Of a DNA stretch of 64,000 nucleotides, positions 28,616 to 37,121 are shown one piece after another. Every line of letters starts with the position of its first letter. The first letter of the stretch is position 1. The notes under the pieces are model-generated. The model was not told the origin of the DNA. It saw only the letters and a list, made by a program, of their open reading frames with translations, and did not search any database. The stretch is from assembly GCA_900768545.1 (NCBI GenBank), contig CAAGDD010000004.1, positions 347,063 through 411,062 of the forward strand, in the 5' to 3' direction. Made by a program: the position numbers and the translations under genes. The stretch comes from Clostridia bacterium (lineage in GTDB: Bacteria; Bacillota; Clostridia; Christensenellales; UBA1242).

Positions 28616-29164
28616 CTATTTTTTGTCCTTTTTTCTTCTTTTAAAAATCGCAAATGGTGAAATTTGCAATATTTTTGCTGCACAAAGCACCACTTTGTCG
28701 CAATTTGTCACCGAATAAGCCTTCATGATCGCTTTTCCAAAAATTGTGAGTCCCGCAATAAGACTGCTGACCAAACATGTGACCAAAAACACAACATCTT
28801 CGCCTTGAAGATGCATATTTAAAACCAAACTAACGCCACCCGCACCGCTCAAAATGCCGCAAATATCGCCGACAACATCGCCGCAAAACGACGACACCTT
28901 CTCACGATTTAAAAACAGCCTTTTGACGGTGTCAAAACACTTTTCTTCTTTCAAACTTTCAAGTTTTTCAAGTTCAATCGATGTGACGCTGACCGCCACC
29001 ATATCAAAAATTACACTTACAAAAATAAAAAAGACGATCACAAACACTGAAATTGCGATTGGCAAGTTTGGGAACATAGACTGCGACACAATGCTAAAAA
29101 CGATTGAAAGAGAAATTGACAAAATCAGTGTTTTATAAGCCCAGCGCATACTGCTTTTTTTCAT
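28616..29164 (-). CDS. Membrane protein resembling a CNNM/CorB transmembrane domain
   Basis: 182 aa. Hydrophobic segments at about 10-32, 36-60 and 118-142. The block VSSFCGDVVGDICGILSGAGG and the IFDMVAVSVTSIE stretch resemble small Clostridia proteins often annotated as CorB-like Mg/Co transporters; they carry the membrane part of the CNNM/DUF21 family but no CBS pair. That likeness is from memory and should be checked. The ATG at 29164 has no Shine-Dalgarno; TATAAT ends 5 nt before it, suggesting a leaderless mRNA. It stands alone between infC and proS. Confidence 0.6.
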   Translation of the reverse strand: MKKSSMRWAYKTLILSISLSIVFSIVSQSMFPNLPIAISVFVIVFFIFVSVIFDMVAVSVTSIELEKLESLKEEKCFDTVKRLFLNREKVSSFCGDVVGDICGILSGAGGVSLVLNMHLQGEDVVFLVTCLVSSLIAGLTIFGKAIMKAYSVTNCDKVVLCAAKILQISPFAIFKRRKKDKK

Positions 29165-29169
29165 ATAAT

Positions 29170-29175
29170 ATTATA
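29170..29175 (-). promoter_or_regulatory. -10 box of the CNNM-like gene, predicted leaderless start
   Basis: TATAAT 5 nt before the ATG. The -35 is weak (TTGTGA 20 nt away, or TGATAA at 17 nt), so the promoter is less certain than those of ruvC or rsfS. Confidence 0.45.
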
Positions 29176-29232
29176 TTTTTTATTGGAAAAACTTATCACA
29201 AAAAATCAAAAGCATCAATTTTTTTCAACAAC

Positions 29233-29262
29233 AAAAAAGACAGCACATTACCGCGCGCTGTC
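29233..29262 (-). terminator. Intrinsic terminator of the operon ending in proS
   Basis: Minus strand GACAGCGC, 8-nt loop, GTGCTGTC, T-run. It lies 57 nt past the proS stop, after a palindromic repeat copy that is therefore in the 3' UTR. Confidence 0.8.
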
Positions 29263-29264
29263 AA

Positions 29265-29325
29265 TATATGGTGTATTATGCAAGCGAAATCTTGCATATC
29301 ACAACAACATTTTGTGTATTACAAA
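29265..29325. repeat. Dispersed palindromic repeat, copy G
   Basis: ATGGTGTATTATGCAAG facing CTTGCATATCACAACA, then TTTGTGTATTACAA. It overlaps the last bases of proS and sits before its terminator. Confidence 0.75.
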
Positions 29326-31046
29326 GTGCTGTTTATTTCATCAATTTGAAATTTGATAATTGCTTTTACTTCTTCAACAAGTTCATCAATCGAAATAAAT
29401 GACTTTTCGCCACTTTCACGAATTGTGATTTCGGCTTGATTGTTTGCCAAAGATTTTGGGCTAATAACAACTCGAATTGGCATTCCCATAAGTTCGCTAT
29501 CGGTGAGTTTTACGCCGGCAGAAACTTGTCTATCATCAAACAAAACTTCAACGCCCGCCTTTTCAAGTTTTTCATAAACATCGTTTGCTGCGTCGCTGAC
29601 AATTTCGTTTTCAAGATGAAGTGGGCAAAGATAAACTTGCCATGGTGCAATAGTCATTGGCCAAACAAGACCTTTGTCGTCGCCCTTTTCTTCGATTACG
29701 CTAGCCAAACATCTGCCAACACCAATTCCGTAGCAACCCATAATAGGTTCGATCGAAGTGCCGTCTGGCATATTGACTTTCATTCCCATTGGCTTTGTAT
29801 ATTTTGTGCCAAGTTGGAAGATGTTTCCAATTTCGATTCCGCGTTTGAGTGAAACAGGTTTGTGGCAAATTGGGCACAAATCGCCTTCACGAACCAATGT
29901 AATATCAACAAATTTATCGACATTACAATCTCTTGAAATGCTTACATTTTTGAAGTGGAAGTCTTTTTTGTTTGCGCCAGTTACAAAATTTTCAAGTCCT
30001 TGCAAAGTCTTGTCATAGAACACAAAACTGCCTTCTGGAACTGTCAAATTTACGCAGCCGATATTTCCAGCGTGCAAGCCCCTTGCTTCGACATCAACTG
30101 GATAAAGTTCACTCAAAACGAGTTTTGAAAGTTTTGTTTCGTTGACTTCACAATCGCCCCTTACAAAGCAAACAACAAGTTTTTCGTCGAGTGTTTGATA
30201 ACAAACTGCTTTAACAGTGTTTTTAACATCTGTTTCCAAAAATGTGCAGACATCTTCGATAGTGTGAGCGTTTCCAGTGAAGACTTCTTTCATTTCGCCG
30301 CCAACAACGCCGCCGTTTTCTTCTTTGATTGCGTCAGCAACTTCCATATTGCTGCTATAACCGCAGTGTGGGCAAATAACAAGTTTATCTTCGCCCGCAT
30401 CAGTCACTGCCATAAATTCATCAGCAACCTTTCCGCCCATCATTCCTGTGTCGCTCTTGACTGAAATAAAGTTTTTAAAGCCGATACGCTTGTAAATTCG
30501 AACATAAGCGTCATAAACTTTTTGATAATAATCTTCCAAATCTGCTTGAGATGTGTGAAATGAATATGCGTCTTTCATTGTAAATTCTCTCACGCGGATA
30601 AGTCCACCTCTTGCGCGCGCTTCATCACGAAACTTTGTTTGAATTTGATAGATCATACAAGGCAAATCTTCATGGCTTGTGGCAGTGTTCAACATCATGT
30701 GAACAGCTGCTTCTTCGTGAGTCATTCCCAAAAGCATATCGTGGCCAGTGCGGTCTTTAAATCTAACCATTTCGTCTTTGATTGAAGAGTATCTTCCGCT
30801 CATATCCCAAAGTTCTCTTGGCATAACAACAGGAAACAAAACTTCTTGTCCACCGAGTTTGTTCATTTCGTCGCGGATAATGTTTTGAATTTTCAAACTA
30901 ACTCTTTGTGCTGGTGGCATCAAAGAAAAAATGCCAGTGCCAACTTGTTTTATGTAACCCGCTCTAACAAGCAAAATATGGCTTTTTAAACTTGCGTTTG
31001 CAGGGCATTCTTTAACTCTTTTGCCAACTAATTTTGATATTTTCAT
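29319..31046 (-). CDS. proS: Prolyl-tRNA synthetase, bacterial type with editing insertion
   Basis: 575 aa class II synthetase. Motif 1 region VRAGYIKQVGTGIFSLMPPA, motif 2 FRDEARARGGLIRVREFTMKDAYSF, motif 3 GCYGIGVGRCLASVIEE, and the INS editing domain between motifs 2 and 3 (about 225-385). The C-terminal anticodon-binding domain is complete. The ATG overlaps the xseB stop by 4 nt, so it is translated in the xse operon; no T-box is seen, unlike pheS. Placement of proS after xseB is not the Bacillus order. Confidence 0.96.
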   Translation of the reverse strand: MKISKLVGKRVKECPANASLKSHILLVRAGYIKQVGTGIFSLMPPAQRVSLKIQNIIRDEMNKLGGQEVLFPVVMPRELWDMSGRYSSIKDEMVRFKDRTGHDMLLGMTHEEAAVHMMLNTATSHEDLPCMIYQIQTKFRDEARARGGLIRVREFTMKDAYSFHTSQADLEDYYQKVYDAYVRIYKRIGFKNFISVKSDTGMMGGKVADEFMAVTDAGEDKLVICPHCGYSSNMEVADAIKEENGGVVGGEMKEVFTGNAHTIEDVCTFLETDVKNTVKAVCYQTLDEKLVVCFVRGDCEVNETKLSKLVLSELYPVDVEARGLHAGNIGCVNLTVPEGSFVFYDKTLQGLENFVTGANKKDFHFKNVSISRDCNVDKFVDITLVREGDLCPICHKPVSLKRGIEIGNIFQLGTKYTKPMGMKVNMPDGTSIEPIMGCYGIGVGRCLASVIEEKGDDKGLVWPMTIAPWQVYLCPLHLENEIVSDAANDVYEKLEKAGVEVLFDDRQVSAGVKLTDSELMGMPIRVVISPKSLANNQAEITIRESGEKSFISIDELVEEVKAIIKFQIDEINSTL

Positions 31047-31246
31047 ACTTCTTCCTCCATTGTTCCGTCAAGGTCTTTTTTAATAATATAAAGTTTTCCT
31101 GTGACCTTCGAAAGTTCTTCTTGAGCAAATTTTGCCAAAACGCTCGCTCTTTCAAAAAGTTCTTGAGCCTTTTTGAGCGGCAAGTTTTCACTTTCAAGTT
31201 TTGAGATAATTTCTTCAAGTTCTTTTATCGCATCTTCGTAATTCAT
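31043..31246 (-). CDS. xseB: Exodeoxyribonuclease VII small subunit
   Basis: 67 aa, two-helix protein with the family start YEDAIKELEEIISKLESENLPL. Forms the ExoVII complex with XseA, which degrades single-stranded DNA. Overlaps xseA and proS by 4 nt on each side. Confidence 0.95.
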   Translation of the reverse strand: MNYEDAIKELEEIISKLESENLPLKKAQELFERASVLAKFAQEELSKVTGKLYIIKKDLDGTMEEEV

Positions 31247-32436
31247 AACGACTCCTTTTTCTCTGCTTTTGCGACAATTTTGCCATCAGCAAAGTTTATA
31301 TCCAAGTTTTCTCCTAGCACTACTTCTCCCGACTTTGACAAAGGTTTTCCGTCTTGTTCTATTTTAGCATAACCAAGTCTTAAAATGTCAAGCGGATTTA
31401 ATTTGTTTATCGTGGCAAATTTCAATTTTAATTTATAATCTTCTTCTAAAATAAAGGCATTTAACTTGTTTAAGAGTTGACTTGTCAACTGCTTCAAACT
31501 GTTTTTATGGTCTGTCAAATAATTTTCACACAATCTCAAAAGGCTTGTTTTGTCTGTTTGATAAGTCATATTTTTGTCTGCAACATAACTTTCAAGGCTG
31601 TGCTTAATTCGAGTCATTTCACGCTTTAAAGTTTCTTTTGACATCTTTGTGTCTTTGGTCAAAAGTTCTGCCGCAGCACTCGGCGTTGGCGCTCTCAAAT
31701 CTGAAACAAAGTCAATAATTGTAAAGTCAACTTCGTGCCCCACAGCCGACACAATCGGCTTTTGACAAGCATAAGCTGCACGAGCAACTTCTTCGGTGTT
31801 GTAAGCCGCCAAATCTTCCAAGCTTCCGCCGCCACGAGCAACAACAACCACATCGACGCCATCATAATTTGAAAAGAAGTTTATGCCATTTACAATCTCT
31901 TTTTCAGCGTCATTTCCTTGCACTTTGCAATCATACAAAACAATATCGACCGACGCGTCACGACGCCAAGAAACATTTTTGATATCTTGAATGACCGCCC
32001 CGTCTTTTGAAGTAACAACTCCAATGCGTTTTATCACTTTTGGCATCGGTTTTTTGTGTGCTTGATCAAAAAGCCCTTCTTTTTCGAGTTTGTCTTTCAT
32101 TTCGACAAATCTTTGATACAAAAGCCCAAGCCCGAAAGGTTCAATTTTCGAAACAACGAAGTTGAATCTTCCGCTTTTGGCATAAAAGTTTGGCGAGCCA
32201 GTCACAACGACTTGATCGCCTTCTTTGATATTGCCCAAAAGTTCGCCATAAAAACAAACACAAGGCAAACTGCTTTCTTCGTCTTTGATATTGAAATAAA
32301 TTGATGATTTTGATTTAGAAACGCCAAAAACTTCCCCAAGGATTTGAATCCCATGGAGAAGTTCCTCACTGCTAAATATTTGTTTAACAATATTGTTAAA
32401 TTTTGTGACTGTAAAAGTATATGCTTCTTTATTCAT
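31243..32436 (-). CDS. xseA: Exodeoxyribonuclease VII large subunit
   Basis: 397 aa catalytic subunit. N-terminal OB fold (about 1-100: ILGEVFGVSKSKSSIYFNIKDE), then the nuclease core with GVVTSKDGAVIQDIKN, VVVARGGGSLEDLAAYN and SAVGHEVDFTIIDFVSDLRAPTPSAAAE. A coiled-coil region follows. Start ATG overlaps the nusB end by 8 nt. Confidence 0.96.
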   Translation of the reverse strand: MNKEAYTFTVTKFNNIVKQIFSSEELLHGIQILGEVFGVSKSKSSIYFNIKDEESSLPCVCFYGELLGNIKEGDQVVVTGSPNFYAKSGRFNFVVSKIEPFGLGLLYQRFVEMKDKLEKEGLFDQAHKKPMPKVIKRIGVVTSKDGAVIQDIKNVSWRRDASVDIVLYDCKVQGNDAEKEIVNGINFFSNYDGVDVVVVARGGGSLEDLAAYNTEEVARAAYACQKPIVSAVGHEVDFTIIDFVSDLRAPTPSAAAELLTKDTKMSKETLKREMTRIKHSLESYVADKNMTYQTDKTSLLRLCENYLTDHKNSLKQLTSQLLNKLNAFILEEDYKLKLKFATINKLNPLDILRLGYAKIEQDGKPLSKSGEVVLGENLDINFADGKIVAKAEKKESL

Positions 32437-32818
32437 TATCGTTTATTATAGCACAAACAATGCCATTTATAAATTTTGATGATTTTTCGGTGCTGTAAGT
32501 TTTTGAAAGTTCGAGTGCTTCATTGATAGCCACCGCTTTTGGTGTTTTGCAATACAAAATTTCGGTCAAAGCAAGATAAATGAGTGCCAAGTCAACTTTA
32601 AAAACTCTGTCATATTCAAAGTTTTTAAGATGTGCTTCGATTTTTTGTTGCATAACAGTTTGATTTTCTGCAAATTTTAAAACGATTGTTTCAAAAAATT
32701 CGATATCTTCTTGTTTTTTGAGTGGCTTTAAATTTTCTTTCGAAAGTTCTTCATCTGCTTCATGAAAAAGACCTTCAAAAATCAATTTAAACGCGTTTTC
32801 TCTGGCATCACTACGCAT
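32429..32818 (-). CDS. nusB: Transcription antitermination factor NusB
   Basis: 129 aa all-helical protein that binds boxA RNA with S10 in rRNA antitermination. Signature RENAFKLIFEGLFH at the N-terminus and TPKAVAINEALELSKTYSTEKSSKFINGIV at the C-terminus. The ATG at 32818 is preferred (AGAGGTGG upstream, family-like N-terminus); it overlaps the end of the asp23-like gene by 8 nt. Confidence 0.94.
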   Translation of the reverse strand: MRSDARENAFKLIFEGLFHEADEELSKENLKPLKKQEDIEFFETIVLKFAENQTVMQQKIEAHLKNFEYDRVFKVDLALIYLALTEILYCKTPKAVAINEALELSKTYSTEKSSKFINGIVCAIINDNE

Positions 32819-33179
32819 TTTCCACCTCTTTATCACATTCAACATTTATCACGTGAATGTTGATCTTCAAAGGCTTGAGTGCAACCATTGTCGAAAGTGA
32901 ATTTCTAATGTTTTCTTGCACACGATATGCGATATCAGGCACGCTGTAACCCACATAAACATTCAAATATACATCAATAAGCAAAGTCCCGTTTTTTTCA
33001 AACTTGATTTTTACGCCATCATCATATTTGTTGAAAAGTTTTTTATACCAAGGTCGAGCCGAATTTGTAACGCTCTCAACCCCATTGATCTCTTTTGCAG
33101 CCAAATTGATAATAGATACCAAAATTTTTCTGTCGAGAGTTATTTTTCCATTATTGGCTTCTTGATTTTTTGTTGCCAT
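32811..33179 (-). CDS. Asp23/YqhY family protein
   Basis: 122 aa. Asp23-domain proteins are small envelope-associated proteins; YqhY in Bacillus is linked to control of acetyl-CoA carboxylase. The core KILVSIINLAAKEINGVESV and the YVGYSVPDIAYRVQENI block are typical. AAGGAG precedes the ATG. It occupies the yqhY position between spoIIIAH and nusB, although accB and accC, which come between in Bacillus, are missing. Confidence 0.9.
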   Translation of the reverse strand: MATKNQEANNGKITLDRKILVSIINLAAKEINGVESVTNSARPWYKKLFNKYDDGVKIKFEKNGTLLIDVYLNVYVGYSVPDIAYRVQENIRNSLSTMVALKPLKINIHVINVECDKEVENA

Positions 33180-33238
33180 AAAATTCTCCTTGTGAACAAT
33201 CTAAAGATATTTTATCACAAGTTAATGCATTTTGCAAA

Positions 33239-33706
33239 TCATTCTGCTGGAATTATTACAATATTTTTAAGATTTGTCTTTAATTGTTCTTTAACGATAG
33301 TCGAAATTTGAGCAACTTCGTTGTCTGTAAGGCTTTTGCACTTAACAACAACATTGACTTTTGGGTCAGAAATTGAGATCACGCAGTCGCTAAAACCTTG
33401 TGCTTTGATAAGTCCTTCAACAGCAAGCTCTTTGTCCATTGTCGAGATAAGGTCAAGTTTGGCTTGTTCAGCCGCTTTGATAGCGTCTTGTGAAGAAGAT
33501 GCACTGTCGATAATTGCATCATAATACAAAATTTCTTGATCGCGAGTGCTAGAACGATCGTTTCGATAAGATGTGAAATAACTTGCAGTTGTTGTGTTTG
33601 CGTTTACATTCTTAACTGAATTGTTAAGCACGATATTCAAATATCCAGTCACGCCAAGCAAAACTATCATAAGTGAAAGAATAATAATTTTTGTTCTCTT
33701 TTTCAT
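33239..33706 (-). CDS. spoIIIAH: Stage III sporulation protein AH
   Basis: 155 aa. One N-terminal membrane helix (about 7-28) and an extracellular YscJ/FliF-like ring domain (SSSQDAIKAAEQAKLDLISTM to the end). In Bacillus it binds SpoIIQ across the two membranes around the forespore. Shorter than Bacillus AH (218) through a shorter linker. Last gene of the spoIIIA cluster. AAAAGGAG precedes the ATG. Confidence 0.88.
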   Translation of the reverse strand: MKKRTKIIILSLMIVLLGVTGYLNIVLNNSVKNVNANTTTASYFTSYRNDRSSTRDQEILYYDAIIDSASSSQDAIKAAEQAKLDLISTMDKELAVEGLIKAQGFSDCVISISDPKVNVVVKCKSLTDNEVAQISTIVKEQLKTNLKNIVIIPAE

Positions 33707-33741
33707 AAAAACTCCTTTTTTATTTGTAACAAAATTTTATT

Positions 33742-34266
33742 TTAGGTCAAAACAATTATATTTTGCCTGTCAATTTCAAAAATCGTTTCGATTGCTGAAA
33801 GAATGTTCATTTTTATTGAAACATCTTTCGCGCCTTCTGCTACAACAACCACCCCCTTTACGACTGGATAAATTTCTTTGACCACAACTGGCTGATTTGA
33901 TACCAAAATTATCGTTTCGCTCGTCACGGTGGTCTTGACATCACCAGACACAGTCGTTTTTGTTTCACTATCCTTGGCATATTCATAACTAAACCCAGAT
34001 TCAAGAGAAACAACAACCTTGACTTTTCCCACGCCGCTCATATTTGATAATACATTACTTATTCTATTTTCAAGGTTGTCCACATATTCCATAGTTGACG
34101 AATATTCACCCGTCGTATTTTCGTTTGTTTTGTCAGTTTTTGTCTTGAAAGGATTATTCGAAACAAAATACACAGCACAGACGACCAACGCCACAAAAAT
34201 CGCCAAATAAATTTGAATATGCTTTATGCTTTTGATTTTTTGCCAAAAGTTTTTAAGAGCCTTCAT
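33742..34266 (-). CDS. spoIIIAG: Stage III sporulation protein AG
   Basis: 174 aa. One membrane helix (about 20-37), then a ring-building domain (YVDNLENRISNVLSNMSGVGKVKVVVSLESG on to LVSNQPVVVKEIYPVVKGVVVVAEGA). AG forms a large ring of the mother-cell-to-forespore channel. The start overlaps spoIIIAF by 14 nt. Confidence 0.9.
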   Translation of the reverse strand: MKALKNFWQKIKSIKHIQIYLAIFVALVVCAVYFVSNNPFKTKTDKTNENTTGEYSSTMEYVDNLENRISNVLSNMSGVGKVKVVVSLESGFSYEYAKDSETKTTVSGDVKTTVTSETIILVSNQPVVVKEIYPVVKGVVVVAEGAKDVSIKMNILSAIETIFEIDRQNIIVLT

Positions 34267-34756
34267 TAAACTTCACCTCCACACCATTTAAGATTTGATT
34301 TTTTTTAATAATTTCCAAGATTTTTACCTTCGCCCCGCCGATAGTCTTGTCAGTAAATTTTTTGTCAAACTTCAAGTTTTCAAGATCAACATACACACCA
34401 AAAATTTCGAGTTCTTTGCACAAAACATTTGCATTGATTGACACTTCGACGCCATTTAAGCCTTCATCTTTTATCTCGGCAACAATTTTTTGATTTAACG
34501 CCGTGAGTTTGTCAAGATTGACTTGATAAAGATAATCTTCTTGCAAAACATTTTCTTCGCTTTTGAAAAATTGAGAAAAGTCAAAATCTTTGTTTAAGAT
34601 TTTTGGAAGCGGCGCGATGATCACAAGCAAAACAACAAACGAAAAAATCACTTTTGTATATTTGTTTATCTGTCCGTCAGGCAAAACAAATTCAGCCAAA
34701 ACGCTCAAAATAATCACGCCCGCAATCGACAACAGCCAAGAAGAAATTGCCGCCAT
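34253..34756 (-). CDS. spoIIIAF: Stage III sporulation protein AF
   Basis: 167 aa. Two N-terminal membrane helices (about 5-23 and 34-52), then a soluble domain ending VEVSINANVLCKELEIFGVYVDL. Fits SpoIIIAF by topology and by position between AE and AG; sequence signal is modest, as usual for this protein. Confidence 0.85.
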   Translation of the reverse strand: MAAISSWLLSIAGVIILSVLAEFVLPDGQINKYTKVIFSFVVLLVIIAPLPKILNKDFDFSQFFKSEENVLQEDYLYQVNLDKLTALNQKIVAEIKDEGLNGVEVSINANVLCKELEIFGVYVDLENLKFDKKFTDKTIGGAKVKILEIIKKNQILNGVEVKFNEGS

Positions 34757-34765
34757 AAACGCCTC

Positions 34766-36007
34766 CTAAATCACCAAATTTGCGCTGCACATAATAAGCC
34801 CCGTCACGATTGTATATAAAAACGAAACAGCCACCAAAAGAGCAACAAGCATTGATAAAGATTTTGCCAAATCCGATATAAATCCTGCGATTTTTTTGTC
34901 ACCGATCGGCTGTATTATGCCCGCCATAAATTTGAGTGACAAGATGAAAATTGCCAAGTGCACGATAGGTGAAATCACGCTCGAAAACAGCAAAAACAGC
35001 CCCACGCCGCCGACCGCGTTTTTTATCAAACAACTGCTTGCCAAAATCATCGAAAAGCCGTCTGAAACATATCCGCCGACGATCGGCACATAACTTTTTA
35101 TCGCATATTTTGCCGTTCGAATTGAAAGCCCATCGACCGAGCCCGCCATAACGCCTTGAATTGAAATAAATCCCAAAAAGATTGTAAAACACAGCCCGAT
35201 TATCCATTTAAACGAACTTTGCAAAAACGATACAAATTTGTCGAGTTTGACTGTGTTTGACAAGTTGCCGACCAGCGAAAAAACAGTTGAAAAAATGAAA
35301 AGCGGTAGCAAAACATAAGTGATAAGCGATGCGAAGGCGTTTGAGAGCATTCCCACTGCTGGCTGATAAAGCCCCGCCGACACCGTTCCGCCAAGTGCGG
35401 TCAAAAGTGTAAGCAAAATTGGAAACAGTCCGCCAAACAAAACACTGATGTTTTTTAGCGTCGATTTTGTCACCGCCAAAATCTGCACAAGCGAAGTTCC
35501 CAAAAAGATCAAGACCATTCCATAAGTGACGAAATGAACGATATTCCCGATTGACTTTCCGTTTGTCATCGGCCTTAAGTTTTCAATCATTCCGCCTAAA
35601 ATCGATATCGCTATAATGCTCGCCATAATCGGCAAATAATCGCCAAGTCCGTTCCAAAAAATCGACATAACAGCCGAGAAAAACGAAGTTGAGTTTTCGG
35701 TGTAACTTCCATTCAAAACGCACACAAGTTTGTCTTTAAACGAGTTTGCTGAAAACAACTTTTTTGCTTCGGCAGACAAGTTTGTCAGTGTGGTTTCGAC
35801 CTGCGAAAAGTCGAGATTGTCTAGTTGGTTATCGACTTGATCTTTGAGTTCGGTTTCAAATTCACTTTGTGCACTTTCGGCAAAAGCCGCATTTGAAACA
35901 AAGCCGCGACCGATGTCAAATCTTCCAAAAAAACACAAAACAAAAATCAAAAACACTATCAACAAAATTTTTCTCTTTTTGGGTGGACGAAAAACCTTTT
36001 TCTTCAT
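34766..36007 (-). CDS. spoIIIAE: Stage III sporulation protein AE
   Basis: 413 aa polytopic membrane protein, the largest membrane component of the SpoIIIA channel. N-terminal signal sequence (about 12-43, ending AAFA before ESAQ), then about eight hydrophobic segments, with conserved SAGLYQPAVGMLSNAFASLITYVLLP and SVDGLSIRTAKYAIKSYVPIVGGYVSDG blocks. The start overlaps spoIIIAD by 4 nt. Confidence 0.93.
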   Translation of the reverse strand: MKKKVFRPPKKRKILLIVFLIFVLCFFGRFDIGRGFVSNAAFAESAQSEFETELKDQVDNQLDNLDFSQVETTLTNLSAEAKKLFSANSFKDKLVCVLNGSYTENSTSFFSAVMSIFWNGLGDYLPIMASIIAISILGGMIENLRPMTNGKSIGNIVHFVTYGMVLIFLGTSLVQILAVTKSTLKNISVLFGGLFPILLTLLTALGGTVSAGLYQPAVGMLSNAFASLITYVLLPLFIFSTVFSLVGNLSNTVKLDKFVSFLQSSFKWIIGLCFTIFLGFISIQGVMAGSVDGLSIRTAKYAIKSYVPIVGGYVSDGFSMILASSCLIKNAVGGVGLFLLFSSVISPIVHLAIFILSLKFMAGIIQPIGDKKIAGFISDLAKSLSMLVALLVAVSFLYTIVTGLIMCSANLVI

Positions 36008-36396
36008 AACGGCAACAACTCCAAAACAATTTCAAGTATCGCAGAAACAATAGGAAGTGCCATCACCAAAATGATTATTTTTCCGCCCAAGAGCACCTTG
36101 TCGCCAAGACTCGAATTTCCTGTGTCAGAGCATATACTTGCGGTAAATTCTGTGAGATAGCCTATTCCAATTATCTTGAAAACCACGGCATAAAGTGACG
36201 CGTTTATGCCCGTAAATTTGATTACTTTGTCAAAAACATCAAAAATTGAAGTGAAATATGGGAGCGTGTAAAACAAAATTATCAACCCGCCGACGATCGA
36301 GATAATTATCGCAAAATCCGCCCGCACCGGCTTAATAATCATTGCCGCCACGCAAGTGATAAGTGCAATACTTACAATTTTGAAAATCGTTTCCAT
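36004..36396 (-). CDS. spoIIIAD: Stage III sporulation protein AD
   Basis: 130 aa small polytopic membrane protein of the AC/AD family. Contains VFKIIGIGYLTEFTASICSDTGNSSLGDKVLLGGKI, the characteristic block. Starts 9 nt after spoIIIAC. Confidence 0.93.
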   Translation of the reverse strand: METIFKIVSIALITCVAAMIIKPVRADFAIIISIVGGLIILFYTLPYFTSIFDVFDKVIKFTGINASLYAVVFKIIGIGYLTEFTASICSDTGNSSLGDKVLLGGKIIILVMALPIVSAILEIVLELLPL

Positions 36397-36405
36397 AATC
36401 GCTCC

Positions 36406-36603
36406 TTATCCAAAATTGAAAATCGTTTTTATTGTTGAAAACAAATCGCCTATCATTCCAACCACCATAAACAATACCATAACGACACCCGAGAGTGTTG
36501 CCAAAGTCGCAATATCGTCTTTTCCGCTGTTTTTCAAAATTTGTCCAACGACGGCGGTCAAAATTCCTATTGATGCGATTTTAAAAATGATGTTTATATC
36601 CAT
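36406..36603 (-). CDS. spoIIIAC: Stage III sporulation protein AC
   Basis: 65 aa with two hydrophobic segments and the conserved FKIASIGILTAVVGQILKNSGKDD block shared with AD. Normal length for AC (68 in Bacillus). Confidence 0.94.
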   Translation of the reverse strand: MDINIIFKIASIGILTAVVGQILKNSGKDDIATLATLSGVVMVLFMVVGMIGDLFSTIKTIFNFG

Positions 36604-36614
36604 TCGCCCACCCC

Positions 36615-37109
36615 TTAAAACAAAATAATAACGAAAAACAGCCCCGCGATTAGCCCAAGTTTCAACGAAAGCGAGCCATATTTTTTATTTTCGACTTCGC
36701 ACTGCGCTTGCATTTGAGAAAAACGACTGACAAACGACGAAATCTCTTTTGTTTGATTTTCGACATCGCTTCGCCCAAGCGTTTTCAAAAACAAAAGCAC
36801 ACAATTTTTTTCATCGTCTTTCAAAACGCTTGCATTTTTGAACACATTAGCACTTGTCAACTCTTCGCGACGGTCAAGATAATTCACAAACGCCGTGTCA
36901 ATTCCCAGCAAGTGTTTTTTTATGGAATTATCAAAATTTTCGAGCAAAATTTTCAGCCGCTCACGCGAATAATTTATTTCAAGCGACAACTTATCCGCGA
37001 GTGCTATCAAAGCCGAGAAAAATCGTTTTCTTTTCAAAAATTTGGTGGAATAAATATAGCCCACAAGCACGCAAACACAAAACAAAACGCACATCAAAAT
37101 ATATTTCAT
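36615..37109 (-). CDS. spoIIIAB: Stage III sporulation protein AB
   Basis: 164 aa. Membrane helices near both ends (about 2-20 and 146-164) with a helical core, related to the GspF/PilC platform proteins of type II secretion. The core LADKLSLEINYSRERLKILLENF is typical. Starts 12 nt after spoIIIAA. Confidence 0.9.
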   Translation of the reverse strand: MKYILMCVLFCVCVLVGYIYSTKFLKRKRFFSALIALADKLSLEINYSRERLKILLENFDNSIKKHLLGIDTAFVNYLDRREELTSANVFKNASVLKDDEKNCVLLFLKTLGRSDVENQTKEISSFVSRFSQMQAQCEVENKKYGSLSLKLGLIAGLFFVIILF

Positions 37110-37121
37110 TTTCGCTCCTTT